Origin: Heliocidaris erythrogramma | Taxonomy: Eukaryota; Echinodermata; Echinoidea; Camarodonta; Echinometridae | NCBI GenBank assembly: GCA_025617745.1 | Contig: CM046857.1 | Coordinates: 25,575,761 to 25,639,760, forward strand | Length of the DNA stretch: 64,000 bases | Direction: 5' to 3' | Shown: piece after piece, positions 11,962 through 23,900 of the stretch | Position numbering within the stretch: the stretch's first letter is position 1 | Layout: the number at the start of each line of letters is the position of its first letter | Made by a program: the position numbers and the translations under genes | Notes under the pieces: generated by a model | Database searches by the model: none | What the model was told of the DNA's origin: nothing | The model's input: the letters and a program-made list of their open reading frames with translations, nothing else

Positions 11962-12245
11962 GGGCTTGATAATAATAATAGATTCTGTATAGCGCATATG
12001 TCTGTCAGACTTGACACTCCTGGCGCTCCACAATTATTACCCTGGCTTTAGCATGGCTGCACTTACGGCGCTGTAGCATTTCAAGGAATTAATTCCTGCA
12101 AGGTACCCAATTACCTCACCTGGGTCGAGTGTGGCACATGTAGATTAATGTCTTGCAAAAGACACTACTGCTGGGCCAGGGATTCGAACCCGCATACCTT
12201 GTGGTTCACAGTTCGTGGACTTATCCACTGGACCACAACACCTCT
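11962..12245 (-). mobile_element. tRNA-derived SINE
   Basis: On the minus strand it starts GGTGTTGTGGTCCAGTGGAT (box A-like TGGTCCAGTGG) and, about 45 bases on, GGGTTCGAATCCC (box B), the internal RNA polymerase III promoter of a tRNA head. A body follows with GGGTACCTTGCAGGAATTAA, then a tail with GCGCTATACAGAATCTATTA and (ATT)n. Head, body and microsatellite tail are complete, about 280 bp. It depends on a partner LINE for movement. Confidence 0.88.
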
Positions 12246-13134
12246 ACATAATTAATAGCAAATTAATTTCGACAATAAGCTGTGCTAGACACGAAATGAA
12301 AAGGAGCCGATCGTGCTGCTCGAAGTTGAGCGGTTGCCAAGCCAAAATTACAGAGTTCCAAATGATTCTTACGGGGTTATATCCCCCGACCCCCAAAATA
12401 GGGAGGCATCCCAGGTGCGGCTAAGGTATGCACGAGTAGTATATACATGATATAATGGAGGTTTCTCCGATGTGAAACAAAAACATTGCTAAAAATTATT
12501 CATTTTTTCATTTTTAAAACTTGTCAGCCTACACTGAATTTAATTAGCCATAAATCTTTTTTTTTCCACATTTAATTTCAGTAGATCAAACCACGATCTA
12601 CAACCAATTTGGAAAGTTGGCGGGGGATCTTCTTTTGTTTACAACATATAGGCAATTACTGGTTTTACATATTCAGCCCACTGGATCTATTTTGAAATTT
12701 GTGAAGATGATAGCACAAGGTTATAAAAAGCAACTTTCATATACAGTATGTAGATAGATAAGACCCAATTGTCTTGCATCGGCATTGTAAAAAGGAAATA
12801 TTAATCCTAAATTAAAAGTGAGGAATGGAAAAGAATTCCATATTGCCACCAGGCGACAATGGCCATAAGTTAATCCAGAAACTCCCTTTTTTTTATTTTC
12901 AGAGCGATTTGTCCAATTTATCTCCCTCAGCGGTGCTTCAAATAGGCGGTCTCCCACTTACCTGCTGCAAGTCAAAGATGGCGCAATGCCTGAATGGATG
13001 ATGAATTCGGCGATAGGCTTGCTGCAGGTGAGGGGGAGAGCGGGATATAATTTTCGAGATCGCTCTTATGAATTTAATTAAAATGACTTATTAAACATCA
13101 CTGAAATATGTACATCAACGTGGCTTAGGAACAG
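12246..13134. other. Intergenic, nothing recognised
   Basis: No gene or transposon end was identified. Open frames at 12215-12424 and 12721-12957 have no domain signature and no splice context that would support an exon. Confidence 0.5.
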
Positions 13135-13770
13135 GGGGCTTATAGATATCATTGAGCCCCCCCCCCCCGATATTTTGGTGGGGCTTAGATATCATTGGGC
13201 CCTTAGGGGCTCAGATACCATTGAGCCCCCAATATTTTAAGTGGGGCTCAGATATCATTGAGCCGCCCCAAATACTTATTGCGGGGCTCGGATATCATTA
13301 ACCACCCCCTCCCTCCCCAATCATTTTATTCTAGGAATGAAACTCATGTATACCTTTAATCTACAGACTTACCATTCAAATATAAACAATTTATAAATAT
13401 TTACTTGGGGAGGGGGGGGGGGGGGGCTCAGACATCGGATCTCGCACATTGACCCCCCAAAAAATATATTTGGTGGATCTCGGATATCACTGAGACCCCC
13501 AAATATTTTGGCGGGACTCTGATATCATTGAGCACCCCCCCCCCCCCCATATGTTGGTGGGGCTCAAAGATGGGGCTCAGATATCTTTGAGCCCCCCCCC
13601 CCCCAATATTTTGGTGGGGCTCACATATCATCAGCCCCTCAATCGTTTTTCTTGCTCGGACAACATCACGGAGCCTCCAGATATTTTTGTGGGGCTCGGA
13701 TATTATTGAGCCCCCACTATTTGTGTTGGATCTCGGTTATCATGAGCCCCCCCCCCCCAATATTTCAGTT
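13135..13770. repeat. Degenerate minisatellite of GGGGCTCA-GATATC-TGAGCCCC hairpins
   Basis: About a dozen diverged units of roughly 45-65 bp. Each centres on a palindrome of the form GGGGCTCAGATATCATTGAG followed by CCCC, joined by poly-C and an AATATTTTGGTGG linker. A non-repeat gap lies at about 13320-13400. The eight-base arms pair with each other, so single strands would fold into successive hairpins. Non-coding. Confidence 0.8.
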
Positions 13771-14296
13771 TTTAATATTTGATTATAGGCATGTATGACA
13801 ATAAAAGTTTTTTTTTTCACGTTCCTGGCGTATTATTTTTCCAAAGGTGTTAAATGTGTGTTAAAATGATTATTTCAGGGGATTTAAAAATTTTCAGGGG
13901 GTTTAGAATGCAGTGATTTCAGGTCACTTTATCGAGAGAAAAAAAAATCAGTTCGCGCTATGCGCTCGCATGATATAATATAATAACATATAATTTAGAA
14001 CCAAAATGCCAAATACTGTGTTTCCACCCCCCCCCCCCCCACCCCCCTCCCCAATGGTGGTCTAAAAATGGGGGTAGAGCAAAGAGAGAAGAAAAAGGAA
14101 GGCATAACAATTTACGCAAAAGAGACTCTAAATAGGCGCCAAAACAGAAAAAAAATGACGTTTTGGACTGTCTAAAATGATAACATATCAGTGTAATCAG
14201 GGTTAAACCCCCTAAACTCCCCTCCCCCCCCTCCCCCCTGTAGATCCGCCACTGGTAAGATGAAATGAGAAACTGGCAGTCGGCTGTAGTCGAGTC
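13771..14296. other. Intergenic with a solo hAT-like end
   Basis: Poly-C runs at 14026-14047. At about 14215-14254 the sequence CCCCCTGTAGATCCGCCACTG equals, reverse-complemented, CAGTGGCGGATCTACAGGGG, matching the right end of the foldback element ending at 49360. No matching left end was found, so this is a solo or truncated end. No gene. Confidence 0.5.
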
Positions 14297-14512
14297 CATA
14301 CCATCCGAGTCCGCGTCTGAGTCCGAGTCCGAGTCTATTAAAGTCTGAGTCCGAGTCCGAGTCTGAGTCCGAGTCCGAGTCCAAGTCCTATGGCATCCGA
14401 GTCCCGAGTCCTAGACATCCGAGGCGGAGTCCGAGTCCGAGTCCGAGTCCAAGTCCTATGGCATCCGAGTCCCGAGTCCTGGACATCCGAGGCGGAGTCC
14501 GAGTCCGAGTCC
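14297..14512. repeat. GAGTCC hexanucleotide array with ~60-bp higher-order unit
   Basis: Mostly (GAGTCC)n / GAGTCCGAGTCC variants. A larger unit containing AAGTCCTATGGCATCCGAGT, CCCGAGTCCT and ACATCCGAGGCG is repeated twice. The minus-strand open frame reading Ser-Asp repeats is only the translation of this array. A short degenerate version occurs at 39923-40000. Confidence 0.85.
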
Positions 14513-14693
14513 TGATGGGAACATCTTATATTGCAATTTTGTTTTACATCACAATATTATTTGTATTATGATAAATGCCTTACTGTGAACTCTCTATAAC
14601 ATAAATAGTTTCTGGTTCATTGAAAACTTCCATTATTTTGTCAGAGAATATAGTTTATTGTAAATTTTCTTAGTACGAATGCGGAAAACTATA

Positions 14694-14971
14694 AAGGCTT
14701 GCTCACAAATGAGTGATTTGTCGCCGTGACATGTCGATTGGAGCTTAATAAGGTTAAGTTCAGTAAGATTTCCAGCTTAACCTCTGACAGAAGGTAAGAA
14801 AATTGAATTGGAAATGTTGAGATAAATGTCTATGGTTAGATTTTCGATGATGGTTTGGTGTACTGGTGGAATTTCAGAAGTTTTATTGACCAAAATACTA
14901 AACAAGTGAACATGCAGTCCTTTTGTGCCAACATGTCTCGTTGATAAATGGCCCATATGTGAACAAGCCTT
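14694..14971. repeat. Inverted-repeat MITE
   Basis: Left end AAGGCTTGCTCACAAATGAG and right end, reverse-complemented, AAGGCTTGTTCACATATGGG; similarity continues for about 45 bases including GACATGTYG. Size about 278 bp. No coding sequence. Target duplication not resolved. Confidence 0.65.
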
Positions 14972-15004
14972 ATCAGGCCAAGTATTTTGCATGTATCCAC
15001 AGTG

Positions 15005-17590
15005 GTAAGATAAGATAAGATGAGATAAGATAAGATTTTATTCACTCTATCGACCCCCTCTCGGGGTATGAGAGCACAACATATTTACAATAATATAAAT
15101 GTGTATTGAATACTTGTACATGGGTATATAGTTTACATATTAAACAACATTTCTCAACGAAACATAAAAAAAAAAAAAAAAACAGTAAATAAATATATAT
15201 ATATATATATACAGTGTAAATACAACTAAAGTACTAGACGTATAGGGTTTTTAACTATTCTACCACTACGTGTAACTACCTGACTTTGATTGTCACCTAC
15301 AACATCAACAACTCCATCCTCTTTTGATTTACATGTAAATTGCTGCATAATAATTTTAACAAATTTAACAAGCTTTTTAAGATGGCAAGCATTTTTTGTA
15401 AGAATAATTTCCGCCATTACTGTTGTATTTGGCCTATGTATATTAAAAGTACAGTTTTCTCTCATTAATAAAAAAAATGGGCAAACAAGCAAATAATGAT
15501 ATTCATCACCAATATCTAATGATGTACAGAGTGTGCATAGACTTTCATTTAACAAATTAGAGTTGAAACGACTGTTATTAACTGGTAATCTATGTGTTCG
15601 ACATCTAAACTTACATAATAGTGTTGCATCTGCGCTATTCAAGAGACACAAATATTTTTCAAACTCTAGCTCAAGTTTAAAAATCCTATAATTAAGGCAC
15701 ACCCGATTCGACCAGGTTGTTGCTCGCCATTCCTCTTTAAACATATCAGCTAGTCTCAAACGTAATGCACCTAAAATCCAATCGGTATTAAATCCATTGC
15801 CCTGAGAAAGCCACACGTTAGTGAATCCTGCATTATTCAATATGTTTTCAATACAATGTATACCAGGGTGATACAAAATCTATCTCCTCATTTTCATGTA
15901 ATCTTCTTATTAGTTTGTATAATAAAAAAGTATATTTTGACTGTTCTCCCTTGACTATTCTTAACCAAAAACCAATCATTCTACATTTAACATAATTAAT
16001 TATTACACAACGACCAGTTTCACCATATACCATAGTATCGGGTGTACACTTATTTACTTGTAAGATCGTTCTTAAAAATTTCCTATGAAAAACTTCTATT
16101 TGATTTAAATTCTCAAAGCCCCAGACTTCACTACCATATAACAAAATAGGTAGCACCATACGATCAAAACAATTCACACTGAGTATCAAGAGATAACTGC
16201 AATCGTTTAGCTTTTACCAACATACTGAACAAAGCTTTCCTAGCTTGAGTCACCTTTTTAAAACTGCCATTATAATTAAATTTAACTCCTAAGTAATTAA
16301 AGTCGTCTACTACTTCAAGATCATCACCGTTAAACATAAATCTAGGTACTTTCCTCACCTTTCCTCTTGAAAAAATAACAATTTTCGTCTTACTCGTATT
16401 TACTTGAAGATACCATTTCTTGCAGTACTCCTCCACAGCGATTAATGCTCTCTGAAGATCATTCGGATTTTCAGCAAAAATAAGAGTATCATCACAATAT
16501 AACAAACAATAAAGCTTGAAAAAAGTTGAATATCTTCATCTGACAAACTATCACTGTAAACATCATCCATCAAAGAAAGGCCCCTATAAAATTTACTGAT
16601 ATGACTTTCAAAATCATTCAGAAACATAGCAAACAACAGCGGAGACAGGTTTTCACCTTGTCTAACACCTACATTACACATAAAATATTTTGATAACTGA
16701 CCATTTAAGTTAACACATGATTTGGCATGTTTATAGATATTATTTATATCTACAAAAACTTTGCCCTTAACTCCGGAAGCCAAAATTTTCAACCATAAAG
16801 ATGATCTGTCAATCAAATCAAAGGCCTTTTTATAATCAATAAATGCACAATACATCCTTTTTTTCCTTTGCAAAAAGATATCAATAATACATTTCAGTAC
16901 AAAACTATGATCAGTTGTTGAATAGCCTGACCTGAATCCAGCCTGTTCTTCGCCTAAAATCTTATTACAATCCAAAAAATTTGATATTCTATAGTTTAAA
17001 ATTGAAGTAAACAGCTTCCCTAAACAGCTAAGAAGTGTAATACCCCTATAATTATCTGGGTTTGTGTCCTCGCCTTTTTTTTAAAAATTGGGACTATAAT
17101 CCCTACACACCACTCAGTTGGAATAATACCATTATCTAGCACAACATTAAAAAAGGTAACTATTAAATGTAAAATACTAATTGGGCAATTTTTCAAAAAT
17201 TCATTTCTCATCAAGTCTATACCAGAAGCCTTGCCATTTTTTAAACGCTTGATAACCAGCAATGTCTCATCAATGGTTATTGGAGCATTTAAAATATCAG
17301 ACTCGTTAAAACTTGCCAACGACGAATGTATTTCAGAATTTTCAACTTCTGGTATACTACTCCCAACGTCTGAGACATTGTCTATGTTACCAAGATTTCT
17401 AAAATGCTCAACAAAGACACTCAATGGGACTTTATTAGTAAAAGAAGCTTTTTTCTCATCCCTTTTCAGAAGAGTCCAATATTCAGAGGGGTTATTTTTC
17501 TTTAAAAACCTCAAAGAATCATTTAACTGTTTAATGTATATACCGTCTCTTCTTAAATCTCAACAATCTTTTATAACTTGTAAAAGCATT
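15005..17590 (-). pseudogene. Decayed, 5'-truncated LINE (reverse transcriptase and C-terminal zinc-finger-like region)
   Basis: Minus-strand frames read in order from the right. 17514-17020: RT N-terminal region with LKNGKASGIDLMRNEFLK and IVPIFKKK. 16975-16442: RT core with EEQAGFRSG, CAFIDYKKAFD and GVRQGENLSPLLFA. 16505-16164: LYCDDTLIFAEN catalytic box. 16189-15848: LLYGSEVWGFENL region. 15876-15226: C-terminal CTLC-x5-GDEYHYLLVC motif. The product would reverse-transcribe LINE RNA in the nucleus. The frame breaks at least four times, one break in a T-run near 17075-17083, and the endonuclease is missing, so it is dead. The 3' end is an AATAAAATCTTATCTTATC-type tail with a (CTTAT)n microsatellite at 15005-15035. 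Clade within the I/Jockey/CR1 range is uncertain. Confidence 0.85.
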
Positions 17591-17837
17591 ATTTAATCAC
17601 TTTCAACAGAGGTGGACATATTTACATGATTCGTTATAGTTATAGTTATAGTGGTTATAGGGAGTTGACTGTATTGTTTCTGTGATACCTCAATGAAGAA
17701 AATATACACAATTATTTGTTCATTTCAAAGGCCTGTATTTTATTTATATTTTTTTTTAACGAAATTCTATCAACGTAGTAATTATAAGTAAACAAAACAC
17801 AACGCCATAAAAGAAGACACTCCAATCACAATAAAGG
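17591..17837. other. Intergenic, AT-rich
   Basis: TATAGT-type simple sequence at 17635-17660. No gene seen. Confidence 0.5.
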
Positions 17838-17945
17838 CTAAAGTTACCTCAAGTTTAATGAGACAATGGTCAACTCTCAATCGCGGCGCCGCTAAGAGGC
17901 GCATGTTTACATAACATAACTTTGCCACAAGGTGGCGGTATAGCA
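17838..17945. repeat. Boundary repeat X, copy 1
   Basis: TAAAGTTACCTCAA, then GGTCAACTCTCAATCGCGGC, GCCGCTAAG, and ACTTTGCCACAAGG-GGCGGTATAGC. The same block occurs at 39533-39636 and is split by an insertion at 62696-63846. Spacing of roughly 21-23 kb between the three copies suggests it marks the edge of the duplicated unit. This first copy is the most diverged, and sequence to its right does not match the other two. Confidence 0.6.
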
Positions 17946-18337
17946 CAATCCAATGTAGAGTCTAATAAAGGAACTCTAATCCAATGGTGCAAAAATAATA
18001 GGTTGAATGCCATTAAAGCCAGATTATAGAAACGGGACAGTGCAAATTAATGCAAATTATTCCTTGCATACAGTACATTCTATGCCTACACAATGGCAAA
18101 CGAATCTCCATACCACTAGCTCCTGTACCACGGAAGTTTCTACCTATGACAACTAGAATTTTTTTCTTTGTTTGGAATTTTCATAATTCATTTTCCGGTC
18201 CCAAATACGCAGACGCTATTGATTAAATATTGTACACAGGTACGTAATCAAATATGATAATTACCATCTCATTTCTGCGCATTCAAAACGGATCAATTTT
18301 CTTGAATTTACAATATGGCGAATTATTTCTATATATA
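17946..18337. other. Intergenic, nothing recognised
   Basis: Follows repeat X without similarity to the sequence after the other X copies. No exon or repeat ends were seen before the Tc1 element. Confidence 0.5.
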
Positions 18338-20032
18338 CACTGTTGGTCATAATGTTAGCATAATTCGTATTTTCATAGTCATCCTTTGATTTAATCATAA
18401 TTAAAAGCCTAAATAGATAATATTGACCAGGTTCATTGATTACATAATGATTTTGTATTGTCGAGGTAAAAGTCGGTCAAGTGAAACATTCCATAACGTG
18501 GCCTATCTTATTTTTGGTGCTATGAAAGGCAGAGCCTCCTTTCTGCTGTTGTTTTGCTGTCCATTTCGTGCAGAAAGCCTACGTGTGTTAACAGCCCGTT
18601 TTCAGAGTTAGCTTGATCAATTCCTATCAAATTTGGTACATTGATTCCTTACACTATGCCTCGCCCAACGGCACTTGCAATTCGTCAGAGGGTCCTTGCA
18701 CACCGACGGAATGGACGGACACAGGCCCAGATTGCAGATATTCTTGGACTATCGCAGAGTGGTGTGTGCCGCATCCTCAGAAGACATCGAGAGGCGGGTA
18801 CTTTGAGTCCAGAGAGATCTACAGGTCGACCACGAAGAACATCCGCACGGGATGACCGTCAACTGCTGAACATGTGCCGTAGGAAACGGAGAATGCCAGC
18901 GAGTCGTCTTTGTCACTTGTGGTGGAGGCACTTCGGAGTGAACGTTTCACGGGAAGCCGTAAACATGAGACTTGTCCAACATGGCTACAGAGCTCGGCAA
19001 ATGACCAAGGTTCCACGTCTCACTGTTCGCCACCGGGTTGCTCGACTCCAGTGGGCTAGGAGGCACAGGAGATGGCAGCTTGGTCACTGGCGCCATGTAA
19101 TCTTCAGTGATGAAAGCCGGTACATCCTTGACCGCACCGATGGGAGGCAGAGGGTTCGACGATTGTGGGGCGAGAACCTCCGTAATGACTGTGTTCAGGA
19201 AACCAATCAAGCAGGTGGAGGCTCAGTGATGGTATGGGTCGGAATACATTATGGCGGAAAAACGCCACTGGCTGCACCTGAAGGAAACGTCAACGCCGTC
19301 GTGTACCGCGATATCCTGGAACGCCATTGTCTTCCATACGCGAGAAGAGTATATGGCAATAACTTTCAGCTCCAAGACGACAACGCTCGATCACATAGGG
19401 CACGTCTGGTGAGGGAATTCCTTGACGCAGAGGACGTGCAGCAGATGCCTTGGCCTGCCTGTTTCCCCGACATGAACCCCCATTGAGGACGCCTGGGATG
19501 CATTGGGCCGTGCCATCAACGAGAGAAACAATCATCCTCAAAATGTGCAGGAGTTAGCCTAGGCCCTACCGAAGAGTGGGATGCACTGGCCTTGAACACC
19601 ATCAACAATCTTGTGGACAGTATGCCACGGCGTGTGGAGGCACTGGTGCGTGCCACAGGTGGCCATACCAGGTACTAAGTGACCAAACAAGATTAAAAGA
19701 GGAACACTTCCCTTCAATCATCAAAAGATCCCAAGATTTTATTTTTCACGATAAACTTATCATGGTTAAACATTTACCAAAAACGATACATTTTTTCAAG
19801 GAATCCAAGGTCTGGATGATTGTGTTTGTCAAAAGTGGTTTAAACCAGTGTATAAAGTTTTTATGAATTAATTTTTGTCTTATATTTTTTATTTCATATG
19901 TTGAGAACAGATTTATCAATAAAATCGGTGAAGATATAAGCTTTATTTTGCAAAAAAAAAAATGGCTCGTTTTGTTGTCAATAGTGTACGAAAGGTAGAA
20001 AAAAAATTATGCCACCATTATGACCAACAGTG
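18338..20032 (+). mobile_element. Tc1-type DNA transposon
   Basis: Terminal inverted repeats CACTGTTGGTCATAATG are found at both ends (right end reverse-complemented CACTGTTGGTCATAATGG), each immediately flanked by TA (18336-18337 and 20033-20034), the Tc1/mariner target. Length 1695 bp is full size. A transposase gene occupies 18656-19678 on the plus strand but is broken, so the element could move only with enzyme supplied in trans. Confidence 0.93.
18656..19678 (+). pseudogene. Tc1-like DDE transposase, frameshifted
   Basis: The start at 18656 (MPRPTALAIRQRV) begins a helix-turn-helix region (QAQIADILGLSQSGVCRIL) followed by the GRPRRTS linker. The DDE domain follows: FSDESRY carries the first Asp and LQDDNARSHRARL the second. 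In a C-run at 19477-19481 one extra base brings a TGA at 19484-19486, just before the expected catalytic Glu, whose codon is visible in the next frame (IEDAWDALGRAI). A second lesion is an in-frame TAG at 19560-19562, then another frame change before the conserved C-terminal end at 19678. The family cuts and pastes DNA at TA sites in the nucleus. Full length would be about 340 residues, normal for Tc1. With lesions before and after the catalytic Glu it is inactive. Confidence 0.92.
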
Positions 20033-20034
20033 TA

Positions 20035-20703
20035 TTTCCTGAATCCTCCTCATTTATACGCATGTTATTCTGGGCTACTATCGTCTTAAGCATTTGCTTA
20101 TGATAGTTTTGCCCTCTGCATTTTGTAAATAATTGTTTCTACATCATCAAATGTTTTATATAGAATTATATTTATACTCACTATATTATTGGTACATGTA
20201 TATGTTAACTTCGTTTACATTCATGATGTAACACTCAATTATTTCTATGTAAGTTTATCGCCTCATCCTTTATATGTTACGTTTGAAAGCAACTGTTGTT
20301 TACATTGATTATGAAATAAATGCAGAAAAGCATCTGCAAACAAACAAGGTATATTATTGATGCACTCGTGCGGATCAATATAGGGCTTCACACATTCTCT
20401 CTTTTCCCGCATGATCAGCAATGCAGTCCAGTCAACGTCAATTCATGGAGCTACGAGTCCATTTATCCAGAACTAGCCAAATTATTTGGGAAAGTCAGCT
20501 AGTCATTTACATTTTTAGATTGTGGGTGTGTGTGTGTGTGTGTGTGTGAATAGAATCTTTGCAGGGTGTTTTACCAACAGCTTTTAAAATCGATTGCATG
20601 CTTATGCAGTGTTTCTGCTTCTTAGATTCCTTCAGCACGTTACCGGTGCAGTAGGACCCTTCATCACTGTGGAAGCAAACGCAAGATTTTAAATATCCGA
20701 AAA
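20035..20703. other. Upstream region of transporter copy A
   Basis: Similarity to the region upstream of copy B begins at about 20355 (GATGCACTCGTGCGGATCAA). A (GT)n run lies at 20527-20548; in copy B it is longer (44393-44427). The last ~120 bases before the ATG are conserved between copies (GCACGTTACCGGTGCAGTAG and CGCAAGATTTTAAATATCCG), consistent with 5'UTR or promoter-proximal DNA. I cannot place a TATA box or transcription start. Confidence 0.5.
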
Positions 20704-20922
20704 ATGAAGTGTTGTCGTTTGGGAATAGTTCAGTCTCCTTGTTTCCCTATAGTCCTGCTAACTTTTATGGTATGCTGTTCCATTGTTGGACTTATAAAAG
20801 CCATGGGTGTGTTGTTCGGCGATATCTCAAAGTCAATACGAATAAATTCGACAGATCTGGGCATCACACTTGGCCTCTTTTATGCAGGAGGATTGGTCAT
20901 GAGTAAGTACACTAAACATTAA

Positions 20923-23900
20923 TTTTTTTTTTTTTGTATTTTTTTTTTTTTTTAATTTAATTCTCATCTACACAAAACAATATGAAATATTTACAATATC
21001 AAACTAACATGGTAACATGCCTAACTCCTAGTAAAGAGAGAAGCCTCACCCTAATCAAAATGAAGGGGAAAAGCATACACCAGGATTTTGACCTCTAGCA
21101 TTATCAGGGTGAGGCTCCTAATAAACAACTAAAAACAAAAGCAATAATTTCCGTAAACAAACATAGACATTAGGAACCTCAGTTGGGGGGGGGGGGGGTG
21201 GTGGCGTCAGGGTAAAGTTTTATATGAACGAAATGGACCATTTTTTAAAATGTGAGCTCAGTTTACCTTTTTTCTCAGCAATTCTATATTAAATTTTCTG
21301 TGTCATTTTTACAAAGGAAATAAAACTCTGAAAATCTAGTTGAACCCCTTTGAAATTTACGTCGAATAATATAAAATTTAAGGCACAGGAATAAAAAGTT
21401 AATACATAAATCGTGCCTGGTTCCAAGGTCAATACCAAACATATATGCAAAATCAGAATATATTGTTGCCTCATTGGTCCTATTATCAATATATTTAGAA
21501 AGCTTTTTCCACATTGGGGCAACTACTGAGCATTTACCACAAAAACATGCATCAAAATTTCCGGAAGCTTCTGGCAGAAATAACATAAAGGACTTTCCTT
21601 TCTTCCAATTTTAAACAAAAATGAATTTAAGCCTATAACATTGTGGAAAACTTTAAAATAGAAGGACCTTAACTGGGTTTCAATGGTGCATTTGAAATTA
21701 TTTTTGTGAAAAATTGACCATTCAATTTCATTTCCTTCCAGACCAAGCCACACTTTTGTTACCAACTTTGACCCGTGATGAATGATCTTTGATTCGAAAT
21801 ACAGAATAGGAGTACGTACTTAGGTACTTTCAATTTTCCAAGCAACTGAAAGACAATTTTATCAAATACATTCTCCTCAGCATCTTTAGGGTTGACAAAC
21901 CAATCATAATATAAACCATTCATCAGGGAATTATATTTGCGACGATCTGCTATAGGAATGTCAAATTCTAGAACTAAGTCCTCAAAAGTTTTCATCATAT
22001 TATAACCCCACAGATCAGAGACGCATACAATTCCTCTCTCATACCAAGCATGATAATAAAAGTAAGGTCTATGCCTTAAGCTAACATTTTTGTTATACCA
22101 AATATAATCTTGCATGTGAAAATTGTTCATATTCAAGTCTTTCAAAACTAGAGATCTATATTCATACCAGACCCTTAGAGTTTCACTCAGCTGACAATTA
22201 TTCAATTTTTTCAAAACACTGGAGAGGGCTTCAGCTTTCCAGAGCATATCTGGGTCTTTGTGGAACAATTTCAGCATTTCTATTTCTATATATTTCCAGG
22301 AACTCTCATATTATTTTATTATCCAAAATATGTTTTACCCACACCATTTTCTGAGATTTTGCAAAAGCATTAGGATCAATCATATTAAGGCCACCTTCTT
22401 CATATAAATCACATAGTAAAACTCTTTTCACTCTATCATTACCATTGTTCCATATAAATTTATAGAGTAACTTATCCAATTTTTTAAAGAAGGACTTGGG
22501 TACATCAATATATAAAACAGAGAACAGGTACAATAGCTGAGTTAGCAAAAGAGATTTAACAACTGCTATCTTACCAATGAGAGATAAACTCCTTGGTCTC
22601 CAGCATGACTAGTCTTGTTCTATCTTTTTAATTTCATAATTTCAGTAAGTTCATACAGACATTTGGTTTGTAAGGAAAATGTTACACCCAATGCTTTAAA
22701 TGACCTACTTCTCCATGTAAGACCTCTTTCCTCAAAAGTTTTCTCTTCACTATTTTTTAAAATTCCAATGTGTATGGCCTCGGATTTCGACATATTTATG
22801 CGACATCCCGAAAAACTTTCAATATAATAATAATTATTAATAATAATTAATATAATTCAACAACTCAAACAAATTAACAAAGGAGTCTGTTTCACCATTC
22901 AAAAAGCAGATAGTGTCATCAGCAAATAGACTTTTTTCTCCAATTTACCTATCTTTATTCCTTTAATATCGGGATTAACCCGTATTGATATAGCTAAAAT
23001 TTCAATTGCCAAAACAAAATAATAGGGCGAAATAGGACATCCTTGGAAAATACCCCGGGTCATCGGGAACTGCTTTGTTAAAAATCCATTATTTATTACA
23101 TAACTATATCTACAATTATGAAAAGTTTTAATAACATTGATGAAAATACCTCCAAGATCAAACTGTTCCAGGGCCTTGAATAAATAAGCATGTTCAATTA
23201 TATCGAAAGCTTTTTCAAAATCCAATAGAACTATTGAACCAGGAGCATCAACAGCATCAGTATATTCAATAAGGTCTATAATAGTGCGGACATTTGCACT
23301 AATATTCCGACCACTTAGAAAACCCTGTTGATCTGTATGAATTAAAGAATTAATTACCTTTTTCAGACGATGACTCATTACTTTAGCAATCAATTTATAA
23401 TCTACATTTAACAAGGAGATTGGCCTATAACTTTTTAAGTTCTAAAGGTTCTTTACCTTGCTTTAATAAAAGCGTTATTACCCCGTTTCGTTGAGAATTA
23501 CCCAACAAACCATTTGAAAAAGAATAGTTGAATGAGTCCAACAACGTGTCTACAATATCATTAAAAAATACTAAATAAAATTCAGTAGGGAGACCATCCA
23601 ACCCTGGGGTCATTGAGACATTGATTTCAAAGTCGCCCATAATTCAGATTTTAATACTGGGGCATTCAGCAAATCTCTCTCATTCGAATTAATCCTTGGG
23701 ACATCCAAACCGGAAAGAAAAAGGGATGCCGTATCAATATCCTCTGGACAACAATCAGAGGAATATAAGGATTCAAAAGAAGCCTCAATTTCGTCCCGAA
23801 TTTTATGAGGTTCTACCAAAACGTTTCCCTCCTTTGACTTTAATTGACGAATGATTTTCTTCTCATTATTACGTTTTTCTAAATTTTCCGAAAATATTTA

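Noticed and set aside
12180-12245. Free-standing tRNA gene
   Set aside because: Boxes A and B are present, but the sequence continues into a SINE body and a microsatellite tail and cannot fold as a complete cloverleaf with a 3' acceptor stem.
14172-14384. Frame with Ser-Asp repeats
   Set aside because: Minus-strand reading of the GAGTCC array; no flanking coding signal.
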